Notes: a model not told the origin generated them from the sequence alone. Positions 1 to 7,336 are shown, counted from the first letter of the stretch. The stretch is DNA of 15,324 nt from CBCXVS01 sp965178525 (GCA_965178525.1 CBCXVS010000193.1:1-15324), one strand, 5' to 3'. Made by a program: numbers and translations.

Positions 1-22
1 ATGGACTTTTGAATTGGGCTAA

Positions 23-1828
23 CCTGTTGATCTACTTAACCCTCCGCCTATTCTGCCAGGGGAACTTCGGTTTAGAGATCGCCGAAACATCGGTGTGGGC
101 GCCAATCCAGGTGCTGTGGAAGTGGCGGACGTCAACAGCAACGGCATTCCGGATCTGATCATTGCCAATTCTAACACGAACAATGTCTTGATCCTGTTCG
201 ATCCTGCGAACTGCCGTTTTGCCCCCTCCCCCTTACCTTGCTTTAGTCAAGTCGTTGACGTGGGGGACACGCCCCTTTCTCTGGCGGTGGCTGATGTTAA
301 CCATGACGAATTCTTGGATCTGGTCACGGCCAACAACGGCTCCGATGACGTCTCAGTCCTCCTGAGGCAATCCAATGGAACGTTTGCCCCTCACCAGCGG
401 TCGCCTTTCCCTGTAGGACGAGAACCCCGTAGTGTAGTCGCAGCGGATTTTAACGCTGACAAAATTATAGACTTGGCCACTGCGAATGGCGGGACCGACA
501 ATGTCTCCATTCTACTTGGACAAGGTGACGGCTCTTTTCTTGTCGAACAAGGTTTTGGCGTGGGGGACAATCCATCGTCCCTGGCGGTCGCCGACATCAA
601 CCAGGACGGCGCCCCGGACCTAGTCACTGCCAATCACTTTGCGAATACGGTATCGGGCCTGTTCGGCAATGGGGATGGCACATTTCCGGCGGCACAAGGC
701 TTCGGCGTGGGTGCGCTTCCTCGAGCCGTGGCGGTAGCAGACCTCGACCGTGCCCGCCAACTCAACCTGGTCACGGCCAATGCTGGCGCTGATCACGTCT
801 CCGTGTTGCTCGGACAAGGCAATGGCTCCTTTGTGATGGAACAACAGGTCGCTCTCTCAACTGAGCTAGATACTGATGCCTTTGGCCCTCACGATGTGGC
901 CATTGCAGACCTGAAGAACGGTGACACGATCCTCGATCTGGTCACCGCGAACGCCGGCGTAGATGAAAATCCTTCTACCACTGTCTCCGTCTTGTTCGGA
1001 CAAGGACAGGGTGAATTTGCCGCAGAAAGTTTCGACCTGAAGATGAGACAGGGTGCCGTGGCGGTGGGCGACCTCGATGGCAACCACCTCCCGGATCTGG
1101 TCACGGCTAGCATCGGAACTGACGACGCACCTACCAACCTCATCTTTGTCTTGCGCAGACGAGCCAACGGCGGCTTTATGTTCGTACCCCCCGCCATTCA
1201 AGTGGCCACTGGTCCCCAAGACGTGGAGTTGGGAGACTTCAACGGTGATGGCAGACTCGACCTGGTCACGGCCAACGCCAATGCCGGCAACGTCTCCGTT
1301 GTCTTGGGACGAGGCGATGGCGCCTTTATCCAAGCAAACAGGCGAGACATTTTCGTAGGCCAGCGTCCGGTTGCCGTGGCGGTCGCGGACCTCAACGGTA
1401 ACGCCATTTTCGACCTGGTCACCGCCAATGCTGATGACCACAATGTCTCCATCCTGCTCGGACAAGGCAATGCCGCCTTTGCCCCAGCAGACCCACCCGA
1501 GGTTCCCGTGGGGATCAGCCCGAGTGATGTGGCTGTGGCGAACTTGGCCGGTGGTCTGGCCGGCGGCTGCGCCCCTGGCCTGTATATCATCACCGCCAAT
1601 GCAAGCTCCAATAATGTCGCGGTGTTACAGATCCAACGTGAGGCCAGCAATGTCACGTTAAGCGCCCCACAATTTTTCGTGGTTGGCAGGCGCCCCGCGT
1701 CGGTGAAAGTAGCGGACTTTAACGGTGATGGCAGACCAGATCTGATCACGGCTAATCAGGACTCCGATAATGTCCTGGTTTTGCTGCAACGAGAGTCTGA
1801 GGATGGGTTATGTGTATTTACACCCTAG
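23..1828 (+). CDS. FG-GAP/VCBS repeat protein (beta-propeller type), 5' end probably missing
   Basis: The product is about 11 tandem units of roughly 50-58 residues. Counting from the GTG at 95, units begin near residues 1, 56, 107, 155, 205, 263, 318, 370, 421, 472 and 530. Each follows the pattern VG..P..VAVAD.N.DG..DLVTAN....NVSVLLG.G.G.F, which is the FG-GAP/VCBS repeat (Pfam FG-GAP_3 type). The D.N.DG..D loops resemble Ca2+-binding sites of integrin-like beta-propellers. Such proteins are usually exported adhesins or surface proteins, but no signal peptide, membrane segment or anchoring domain is visible. The first possible start is GTG at 95. The frame is open back to a TAA at 20-22, and the codons before 95 already read like the end of a preceding unit (F.....I.VGANP). 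No ribosome site precedes 95, so the gene is probably truncated or frameshifted at its 5' end. No enzymatic domain is seen. The family call is firm; the function is not. Confidence 0.82.
   Translation, partial: PVDLLNPPPILPGELRFRDRRNIGVGANPGAVEVADVNSNGIPDLIIANSNTNNVLILFDPANCRFAPSPLPCFSQVVDVGDTPLSLAVADVNHDEFLDLVTANNGSDDVSVLLRQSNGTFAPHQRSPFPVGREPRSVVAADFNADKIIDLATANGGTDNVSILLGQGDGSFLVEQGFGVGDNPSSLAVADINQDGAPDLVTANHFANTVSGLFGNGDGTFPAAQGFGVGALPRAVAVADLDRARQLNLVTANAGADHVSVLLGQGNGSFVMEQQVALSTELDTDAFGPHDVAIADLKNGDTILDLVTANAGVDENPSTTVSVLFGQGQGEFAAESFDLKMRQGAVAVGDLDGNHLPDLVTASIGTDDAPTNLIFVLRRRANGGFMFVPPAIQVATGPQDVELGDFNGDGRLDLVTANANAGNVSVVLGRGDGAFIQANRRDIFVGQRPVAVAVADLNGNAIFDLVTANADDHNVSILLGQGNAAFAPADPPEVPVGISPSDVAVANLAGGLAGGCAPGLYIITANASSNNVAVLQIQREASNVTLSAPQFFVVGRRPASVKVADFNGDGRPDLITANQDSDNVLVLLQRESEDGLCVFTP
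95..1828 (+). repeat. Tandem coding repeats of about 150-175 bp (FG-GAP units)
   Basis: The protein repeats are still visible in the DNA. The word ctggtcacggccaa or a close variant recurs in most units (for example near 314, 767, 1098 and 1261). A 21-base word that differs at one position, gactt(c/t)aacggtgatggcaga, occurs at 1235-1255 and 1715-1735. The conservation at base level suggests expansion by internal duplication or ongoing recombination between units. Unit number could therefore vary between strains or be miscounted by short-read assembly. Confidence 0.7.
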
Positions 1829-1829
1829 G

Positions 1830-1900
1830 CATCAGAGGGGTCAGCGTCCTTCGATGCATCAAAGCATCAAAGGGGTCAGAGTCGAATACCATTAAGTTAA
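1830..1900. repeat. Imperfect direct repeat with GGGGTCAG core in a convergent intergenic region
   Basis: The 15-base words catcagaggggtcag (1830-1844) and catcaaaggggtcag (1865-1879) differ at one base and lie 35 bases apart. Between them gatgc (1853-1857) and gcatc (1864-1868) can pair. The second copy continues as agtcgaatacc and attaagttaa (1880-1900). From memory, GGGGTCAG...TTAA boundaries like this accompany short dispersed repeats of the REP/RAYT or IS200-like kind in environmental genomes. No transposase is present here, so this may be a remnant. The element starts immediately after the stop of the repeat-protein gene. Confidence 0.45.
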
Positions 1901-1926
1901 GAGGCGCTACCGGATACATCGGCAGG

Positions 1927-2382
1927 CTAATCTGACGCTTCCGCCTCGGGCCAAAAATCCGTATCCAGCACCTGTTCCGCCGTCCAGGGGCACGCCTCGG
2001 AGAACGTCTCCGGCCTCAGCCTCGTTTGTCTCGCGGCTCGATCTTTAGTGTATCCGTAATCTTTCAAAAGATACGGCGCCACCTCTTGCTTGAGACTCGG
2101 GCTGTCCGCTAAGGCGTCCTCAATCTCTTTCCGCTGTTCCCGAATCGTATCTTCCCAGCGATGGCTGTCGATTCGGCCTTCAGGCTGATAACGCCACTTG
2201 AGCAAATGCATGACCAGGACGCGCAGCCGACGCCTCAGCTCCCGCTTGTGACTTTTTCCCAAGTCCTCGATTTCCTCTGCCAGGTTCAGCGCGTCGAGTT
2301 CCTCAGGGTATCGCACGCCACGTAGGACTGTCGCCTGATGCTGCGTCCAAGCGTAAAAATCCTCGTCGTAACGGGGCGGCAT
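1927..2382 (-). CDS. DUF29 family protein
   Basis: The 151-residue product matches the DUF29 pattern throughout. It has YDEDFYAWTQHQA at residues 5-17, LAEEIEDLGKSHKREL near 34-49, a HLLKWRYQPE segment near 59-68, the W...I.EQR.EI motif near 76-87, SPSL near 94-97, and the closing CPWT.EQVLD.DFWPEA near 131-147. Length is typical for the family. The start ATG is preceded by a weak AGGCGG. DUF29 proteins are small, mostly helical and charged, often present in several copies in cyanobacteria and other environmental bacteria, and have no established function. The gene is convergent with the repeat-protein gene and downstream of a cluster of TGACG half-sites. The family is confident; no function is proposed. 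Confidence 0.9.
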   Translation of the reverse strand: MPPRYDEDFYAWTQHQATVLRGVRYPEELDALNLAEEIEDLGKSHKRELRRRLRVLVMHLLKWRYQPEGRIDSHRWEDTIREQRKEIEDALADSPSLKQEVAPYLLKDYGYTKDRAARQTRLRPETFSEACPWTAEQVLDTDFWPEAEASD

Positions 2383-2438
2383 CGTGACCGCCTAGTCGCG
2401 TTGTTCGTCGAGCATAACCCACCTCGTATACAACCAGT

Positions 2439-2482
2439 TGACGTCACGCCCCGACAGGCATGACGCACTGCGATACGTCATG
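2439..2482. promoter_or_regulatory. Cluster of TGACG/CGTCA half-sites upstream of the DUF29 gene
   Basis: The self-complementary octamer TGACGTCA lies at 2439-2446. Twenty-two bases further on, CATGACG (2459-2465) and CGTCATG (2476-2482) form a perfect 7-base inverted repeat with a 10-base centre. The recurrence of one pentamer in both orientations, with half-sites two helical turns apart, is what a dimeric regulator would need. The positions lie 57-100 bases upstream of the DUF29 start. I could not find a convincing -35/-10 pair for this gene, and an RNA hairpin downstream of the neighbouring CoA-transferase gene is an alternative reading. Confidence 0.3.
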
Positions 2483-2486
2483 CTCC

Positions 2487-2507
2487 GGTGATCACTAGGC
2501 GATCACC
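2487..2507 (-). terminator. Hairpin overlapping the stop codon of the CaiB fusion gene
   Basis: GGTGATC (2487-2493) and GATCACC (2501-2507) are perfect complements with a 7-base loop that contains the TAG stop codon of the fusion gene (minus strand). A second 7-base stem (2459-2482) follows directly downstream of it. There is no run of U after either stem, so this is not a standard intrinsic terminator. Two consecutive hairpins at the 3' end could protect the mRNA or assist factor-dependent termination. Confidence 0.35.
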
Positions 2508-4876
2508 CCCGCCTCGGCAAGCCGCGAGATGTCATCCGTCGAAAGCCCCAACAGGCCGCGAAAGACGGCATCGTTCGCTTCGCCCAGCCGTCCGACCGGA
2601 CGTTGGATGTGGCCTGGGGTGGCATGTAACCGGACCGTCATACCGGGATGCTCGACCATGCCGAGATCAGGGTGTTCCATCATGACCGTATAATTCCGGT
2701 GGCACAACTGCACATCGCGCCACAAGTCCTCCGCCGTCTGCATCACGCCGGCCGGAACGCCTACGGCTTGCAGCTCGCGCATGAGTTGATACGGGGTCCA
2801 CTCTCGGGTTCTGGCGCTGATCCGGTCATCGAGTTCGTCATGCCGCGCCCAGCGGTCTGCCGCGGTCTTGAAAGCCGGATCGTCGGCCAACGCCTCCTCC
2901 CCGAGCAGCGTCGCCAGGGCGCGCCATTGGGCGTCGGTGGTGCAACTCATGACGCACCAGGCCTCATGCCCGATACAGGGATAGCAGCCCTGGGGCACCG
3001 CGTTGGGGTTGCGATTGCCCATGGGCTCCGCCACGACGCCATTGGCAAAATAGTCCAGGTAGACAGGCTCCAAGGAGGCGACCGCGGCTTCTACTTGTGC
3101 GATTTCGATGTATTGTCCCTGGCCCGTGCGGGCGCGATGATGCAGGGCCGCGATGACGGCCAGCGCCTGGGTCGTGGACGAAATATAGTCGGGTTGGGCG
3201 ACTTTGACGCGGGCGTCTGGCGGCGAATCCGGGTAGCCCCACAGCAGGGACATACCGGTATAGGCCATCAATGGACCGCCGAAGCTGACAAAATTCCCGT
3301 GCGGCCCACTGCGTCCATAGCCTGGCAGGCTGACCATGATGAGGTCCGGACGCACGTCGAGTAGATGATCGTAATCCAGTTCATACTTGGTCATCACGCG
3401 GGGGCTGAAGTTTTCCACCACGACATCGCTAATGGCAACCAAGCGTTTGATCAACTCCTGACCCTCAGACGTCTGGAAATTCAGCGTGATGGGGCGTTTG
3501 TTGCGATTCACTTCTCCATAACCCGGGTTTCCCGGCTCGCGTGGGTCGGAGAACGTGGCGCTTTCCACCTTGATGACATCGGCGCCAAAATCCGCCAGGT
3601 AACGCGTGCCATAGGGACCGGCCCAGGCGCGGCTGAGATCCAGGACGCGCACGCCCTGAAGCGGGAGTCCGCGCCGCGTCGGCGCAGCAGAGGTTGAGGT
3701 CTTGCGGGTTGCCTGGGAGAGAGTCTCGGCCAATACTTCCTGCTGGTGTTCCCCGAGCTGCGGTGCGGGGCGTCGAATCCGCAAGGGCGAGGTCGAGGCG
3801 CGAAACATCGGACCCGCATTGCGCAACTTGCCGAAGGGAGGTTGCTCAAAATCAACAAAGAAATCTCTCGCGTTGAGATGCGTATTCGACGCCACATCGG
3901 CCACGGTCGACCACGGCGCCGCCGGGACGCCATGGTGCTGGAGTTTTTCCATCAGAGACCAGCGGTCAAAACGCGCCGTGAACTCCCGCAGAATCGGATC
4001 GACCCGCTCGGGGTGGTCGTTGCGGTAGTCCGCATCCCGCAAGGCTTCGTCTTGCAGCCGGGGGTCGCCGACTACCTCGACCAGCTTTTTCCATAGATGC
4101 GGCATCAAGGCCGCGATAAAGATGTGGCCGTCCTTACAAGGGTAGTAGCCGTTCGGCGGCATAAAATTGCTGGCCCCAATGCGGTATGGAATATCGCTCC
4201 ACAGGCCGTAATTCACCAGCAGAAAGTAGAGGTTGGCGAGCACCTCATGCACCGATGCCTCGACCAACTGTCCCCGCCCGCTGCTGCGGCGCTCCCACAG
4301 GGCCATGAGAGCCCCAAACGCCGCTTGTATGCTGGCCAAATAGACACCTTGTCCGCAGGGAGACACACAGGGTGGCTTGGCGTCATCGCCCTGGATATAG
4401 GCGAGGCCACCCATCGCCTCGGCCACGATATCGTTGCCGGCGTAGGCGCTATAGGGACCGCTGAGGCCGAATGTCGAGAAAGCGAGCCAGATCAGGTGCG
4501 GATAAAACGTGGAGAGCCGTTCTAAGTCGATGCCACGGGCTGCCCATGCGGCGATACCTTCCGTACTGACCACCATATCGGCCTGCTCGGCCAGCATCCG
4601 AAAGCGCTCCTGATCTTCCCGTTGATCGAAGTCGAGAACGATGCTGCGTTTGCTCAAATTGGCCCGGACGAAGGGTAAACTGAGACACTCCTGGTCATTA
4701 GAGACAAATGGGGACAGGTGACGGCCCGGATCCCCATCGGGCGGCTCGATTTTGATCACGTCGGCGCCGAGGTCTCCCAAGACGCGGCTGACAAAAGCCC
4801 CGAGTGGCTCGGCCACGTCTAAGACGCGTATGCCGTCCAGCGCTCCCGGCGAACTCTCATGATTGGCTGCTCTCAT
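2495..4876 (-). CDS. Tandem two-domain CaiB/BaiF (type III) CoA-transferase
   Basis: The protein has 793 residues, about twice the usual 380-410 for this family, because it holds two complete CaiB/BaiF domains. Domain 1 covers about residues 12-385 and domain 2 about 404-790, joined by a Ser/Thr/Arg-rich linker near 386-403. Each begins with the family signature (GIRVLD...LGDLGADVIKIEPP at 15-46; GVRVLDLSRAWAGPYGTRYL.DFGADVIKVE near 408-438). Domain 2 keeps the canonical NRNKR.ITLNF (458-467) and VVENFSP (486-492). Domain 1 has diverged there (ANLSKRSIVLDF, VVSTEGIAAW). The position of the catalytic Asp that forms the acyl anhydride in formyl-CoA transferase appears to be Glu in both (E211, E596). 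Type III enzymes move CoA between carboxylic acids and normally work as interlaced dimers, so a fusion could be a single-chain pseudo-dimer. The start ATG has GGGAG five bases upstream. It is divergent from a single-domain paralogue. The substrate is unknown. Confidence 0.92.
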   Translation of the reverse strand: MRAANHESSPGALDGIRVLDVAEPLGAFVSRVLGDLGADVIKIEPPDGDPGRHLSPFVSNDQECLSLPFVRANLSKRSIVLDFDQREDQERFRMLAEQADMVVSTEGIAAWAARGIDLERLSTFYPHLIWLAFSTFGLSGPYSAYAGNDIVAEAMGGLAYIQGDDAKPPCVSPCGQGVYLASIQAAFGALMALWERRSSGRGQLVEASVHEVLANLYFLLVNYGLWSDIPYRIGASNFMPPNGYYPCKDGHIFIAALMPHLWKKLVEVVGDPRLQDEALRDADYRNDHPERVDPILREFTARFDRWSLMEKLQHHGVPAAPWSTVADVASNTHLNARDFFVDFEQPPFGKLRNAGPMFRASTSPLRIRRPAPQLGEHQQEVLAETLSQATRKTSTSAAPTRRGLPLQGVRVLDLSRAWAGPYGTRYLADFGADVIKVESATFSDPREPGNPGYGEVNRNKRPITLNFQTSEGQELIKRLVAISDVVVENFSPRVMTKYELDYDHLLDVRPDLIMVSLPGYGRSGPHGNFVSFGGPLMAYTGMSLLWGYPDSPPDARVKVAQPDYISSTTQALAVIAALHHRARTGQGQYIEIAQVEAAVASLEPVYLDYFANGVVAEPMGNRNPNAVPQGCYPCIGHEAWCVMSCTTDAQWRALATLLGEEALADDPAFKTAADRWARHDELDDRISARTREWTPYQLMRELQAVGVPAGVMQTAEDLWRDVQLCHRNYTVMMEHPDLGMVEHPGMTVRLHATPGHIQRPVGRLGEANDAVFRGLLGLSTDDISRLAEAGVIA

Positions 4877-4933
4877 ATGTGCTCCCTCAGCAATGCGCCA
4901 CGAATGGGGGCGATCACACGCCTACTCAGCTCT

Positions 4934-4962
4934 ACCATACCGTGTTCGGGTCCTGACGTCCA
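4934..4962 (-). promoter_or_regulatory. Possible promoter for the CaiB fusion gene
   Basis: On the minus strand TGGACG (4957-4962) and TATGGT (4934-4939) are separated by 17 bases. Each matches four of six consensus positions of a sigma-70-type promoter. It lies about 60 bases upstream of the fusion gene's start. The match is weak and many such pairs arise by chance; its support is mainly that a promoter is needed in this 188-base divergent gap. Confidence 0.25.
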
Positions 4963-5000
4963 CTCCTGTCCCTATGTCTGCCGCGCCACGGCCCCACATT

Positions 5001-5029
5001 TTGACCCCTATGACCGCCAGGGGTATGAT
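5001..5029 (+). promoter_or_regulatory. Strong sigma-70-type promoter of the single-domain CaiB gene
   Basis: TTGACC (5001-5006) and TATGAT (5024-5029) are separated by exactly 17 bases, and each matches five of six consensus positions. Transcription would begin near 5036, about 29 bases ahead of the ATG at 5065, leaving room for the GGAGGAG ribosome site. A palindrome covers the -10 box and the predicted start point, so repression at this promoter is likely. Confidence 0.65.
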
Positions 5030-5042
5030 GGGCGCTCATACC
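5022..5042. promoter_or_regulatory. Palindromic operator overlapping -10 and +1 of the CaiB promoter
   Basis: GGTATGA (5022-5028) and TCATACC (5036-5042) are perfect inverted repeats with a 7-base centre, so the half-site centres lie 14 bases apart, close to the spacing of many dimeric repressors. The palindrome covers the -10 hexamer and the predicted transcription start. A second, partly overlapping pair, ACCCCT (5004-5009) and AGGGGT (5019-5024), spans the spacer. The two could be alternative binding sites or alternative DNA/RNA structures. No regulator gene lies in the window. Confidence 0.45.
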
Positions 5043-5064
5043 TACACCAACGGAGGAGCTCGGT

Positions 5065-6267
5065 ATGGCTGGACCCCTTGAAGGACTATTGGTCTTGGAT
5101 ATGTCGAAGACGTTGGCCGGGCCGTTTTGTACCATGACGCTGGGCGATATGGGGGCGGATGTCGTCAAAGTCGAGGAGCCGACGCTCGGGGACGAGACGC
5201 GGCACTGGTCGCCTTATCGGGAGGGGCAATCGTGTTTTTATCTGGCCGTCAACCGCAATAAGCGAAATATTGCGGTCAATCTCAAACATCCTCAGGGCGC
5301 TGAGGTGGTGAAGAAACTCGCGGCCAAAGCGGACGTTATGATCGAATCGTTCCGCACCGGAACGACTGAAAAGATGGGGCTGGGTTATGCGGATATCCAC
5401 GCGATCAATCCCCGAATCATCTACTGCGCCATTTCCGGGTTTGGCCGCACGGGGCCGCTCAGTCAAAAGGGCGGGTACGACCTCATGGTGCAAGCCTACA
5501 GCGGCCTCATGAGCCTGACGGGCGAACCGGACAAAACCCCGCTCCGAGTTGGCTTTTCCCTGGTGGATATCACCTGCGGCTGGGTGGCGTACGCGGGCAT
5601 CATGACGGCGCTGTACCAGCGCGAGCAAACGGGCAAAGGGCAGTATGTGGAAGCCTCATTGCTAGAAGGCATGGTGTCGGCTGCCAGCTACCATGTGGTC
5701 AATTACCTGGGGACCGGCGTCAATCCCGGTCCGTTGGGACAAGGGCATCCATCTTTAGCGCCCTATCAAATGTTTCCCTCCAAAGACGGCCGTGTCATGC
5801 TTGGGGCGGCCAATGACGGCTTATGGAAGAAGTTTTGTGACGTGACCGGCAGACAAGACCTGGCGGACGATCCCCGCTTCCGGACCAATCGGGATCGCGT
5901 CGACCATCGCGATGCCTTAATCTCCATCCTGGAAGATGTGTTTCAAAGCAAAACCACAGATGAATGGGTCGAGCTGCTCGAAGGCGCTGGCATACCGAAT
6001 TCACCCGTCAACACGATTGCCGACCTCGTCGATGATGCGCAGGTCGCACATCGCGATATGCTTGCCGATGTCCCGCATCCGGCCGTGGCCGGGTTGCGAG
6101 CCCCGGCATGCCCGATGAAGCTGTCGGATGGCCCGTCTAGTATCCGCCGTCATCCGCCGGAAAATGGCGAACATACCGCAGAGATTCTCGCCGAACTCGG
6201 GTATGCGACCGATGACATCGACAGCTTGCAGGCGTCCGGAGCCGTCAAACAGACGCGGGACGCCTAG
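5065..6267 (+). CDS. CaiB/BaiF (type III) CoA-transferase, single domain
   Basis: This 400-residue protein is of normal family length and shows the full signature: LEGLLVLDMSKTLAGPF at 5-21, LGDMGADVVKVE at 26-37, NRNKRNIAVNLKHPQG near 63-78, D.MIESFRTGT near 90-100, ISGFGRTGP near 123-131 and GKGQYVEASLLEG at 190-202. Glu201 stands where formyl-CoA transferase carries its catalytic Asp. The C-terminal half keeps the LW.KFC (253-257) and DDPRF regions. It would transfer CoA from a donor thioester to a carboxylic acid in the cytoplasm. The start is fixed by GGAGGAG at 5052-5058, six bases upstream of the ATG. It shares a divergent promoter region with the double-domain fusion gene, which suggests joint control, and it ends 13 bases from the convergent amidohydrolase gene. 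It could equally act as an alpha-methylacyl-CoA racemase-like isomerase, which belongs to the same fold; the specific substrate cannot be deduced. Confidence 0.93.
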   Translation: MAGPLEGLLVLDMSKTLAGPFCTMTLGDMGADVVKVEEPTLGDETRHWSPYREGQSCFYLAVNRNKRNIAVNLKHPQGAEVVKKLAAKADVMIESFRTGTTEKMGLGYADIHAINPRIIYCAISGFGRTGPLSQKGGYDLMVQAYSGLMSLTGEPDKTPLRVGFSLVDITCGWVAYAGIMTALYQREQTGKGQYVEASLLEGMVSAASYHVVNYLGTGVNPGPLGQGHPSLAPYQMFPSKDGRVMLGAANDGLWKKFCDVTGRQDLADDPRFRTNRDRVDHRDALISILEDVFQSKTTDEWVELLEGAGIPNSPVNTIADLVDDAQVAHRDMLADVPHPAVAGLRAPACPMKLSDGPSSIRRHPPENGEHTAEILAELGYATDDIDSLQASGAVKQTRDA

Positions 6268-6280
6268 CATGCGCCGGATT

Positions 6281-7336
6281 TTAGTCCAGCCGATACACGC
6301 GCCGTGCCGTTCCACTGAACAAGGCCAGCTTTTCCTCGTCGGATGCGCTGGCGGCGATACGCTTAAACGCATTCCACAGCGTGGCCCAGCCGATCCCCAT
6401 CTTTTCCACGGGGAAATTGCTCTCGAACATGCAGCGGTCCGGCCCGAACAGATCGATGCATGTTTCCATATAGGGCCGCCAGTAGGCCGCCAGTTCGGAC
6501 GATGGCAGCGGCGCGGGCCGTGTCCAATATTCGTAGGCGGCCAGCCGATTCATCATGCCGCCGAGCTTCATCGTGACATTTTGGCACGTGGCCAGTTCCG
6601 TTGTCTGGGCCTTCCAGGACGCGAACACCTCGTCCCCCTTGCCAGCATAGGGGCCATAGCCGAGCGGCCCGCCCACATGGCACATGACGATCGTCGTGGT
6701 GGGAAAGGCCCGAGCCAGATTGATGACGTCGGCAAGCTGGGGATGATAGAGCCAAGCGTCAAAGGACAGGCCGAGCGCGGTCAGACGCGACAGGCCAGCC
6801 CGGAAGGCCGGTTGCCTCAGGACATGCGGTCCTGTGATGGTGCCGCTGTTGCCGATCACCTCGCTCGCGTCCCAGCCGGTGGAGTGGCGTACGCCGCGGA
6901 ACCGTCCGCTGCCGGCCTGGATATGCGCCGTCAGCACCGGCTCGACGTGGTCGCCCAGGGTGAGATCGGCCGACTCCACGATGCCGGCGGCGACGCGCGT
7001 CGGGCCATAGCGCCCGCTGTCGCTCATCGCCCCGATACCGGCGACAAACTCCGTCTCGCCCACCGGCCGCAGCTCCTCCGGGCCGCGGGCGCAGTACATG
7101 GCGTGGCATTCCTCGAACACGGTGGCGACGACGTTGTGACCCGTGCGGACATCGGCGAGAAAGTCGTCGAGCAAGTAGCGATGGTCCGGCCGGTCCCACA
7201 GGTGATGGTGGGGATCGATGATGGGCAGGTCGGGGTCGAGAATCGGCTCGGGCGGCTGCTGCGCCAGCCACGCCTCGTCCGGCGGGTAGATTCTGCCGAA
7301 TTGGCCGACGCGGGCGGGCTGCTTGGATGAACTCAT
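6281..7336 (-). CDS. COG3618-type amidohydrolase (TIM-barrel metal-dependent hydrolase)
   Basis: The 351-residue product belongs to the Amidohydrolase_2 family. The metal-binding start of the barrel is at residues 40-47 (IDPHHHLW, with H43 and H45 as the HxH pair). Later strands contribute YHPQL, the MCHVGGPLG strand and a closing ESNFPVEK, where a related subgroup has a GSDWP with Asp. This form is typical of the COG3618 lactone/dicarboxylate hydrolases related to 2-pyrone-4,6-dicarboxylate hydrolase. It would open a lactone or hydrolyse a C-C or amide bond in the cytoplasm. The ATG at 7336 is chosen because AGGGAG lies seven bases upstream (7344-7349). An upstream in-frame TTG at 7378 would add 14 residues but has no ribosome site. 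The gene follows the PhnD-like gene on the same strand by 81 bases and is probably cotranscribed with it. Substrate unknown; the CoA-transferase neighbours suggest catabolism of an organic acid. Confidence 0.9.
   Translation of the reverse strand: MSSSKQPARVGQFGRIYPPDEAWLAQQPPEPILDPDLPIIDPHHHLWDRPDHRYLLDDFLADVRTGHNVVATVFEECHAMYCARGPEELRPVGETEFVAGIGAMSDSGRYGPTRVAAGIVESADLTLGDHVEPVLTAHIQAGSGRFRGVRHSTGWDASEVIGNSGTITGPHVLRQPAFRAGLSRLTALGLSFDAWLYHPQLADVINLARAFPTTTIVMCHVGGPLGYGPYAGKGDEVFASWKAQTTELATCQNVTMKLGGMMNRLAAYEYWTRPAPLPSSELAAYWRPYMETCIDLFGPDRCMFESNFPVEKMGIGWATLWNAFKRIAASASDEEKLALFSGTARRVYRLD

Noticed and set aside
866..1465. A 199-residue minus-strand open frame inside the FG-GAP gene with a repetitive product
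   Set aside because: Its repetitiveness is the mirror of the sense-strand repeats; it has no start signal and matches no family.
2648..4525. Several long plus-strand open frames opposite the CaiB fusion gene
   Set aside because: They are antisense shadows caused by GC-rich codon bias. The minus strand encodes two complete CaiB domains without interruption.
6268..6280. Terminator between the convergent CaiB and amidohydrolase genes
   Set aside because: Only 13 bases separate the genes and no stem of useful length with a U-run is present.
6128..7330. A 400-residue open frame on the plus strand opposite the amidohydrolase gene
   Set aside because: The product is rich in His, Arg and Gly with no recognisable motif, and the opposite strand has a complete, well-supported hydrolase with ribosome site.
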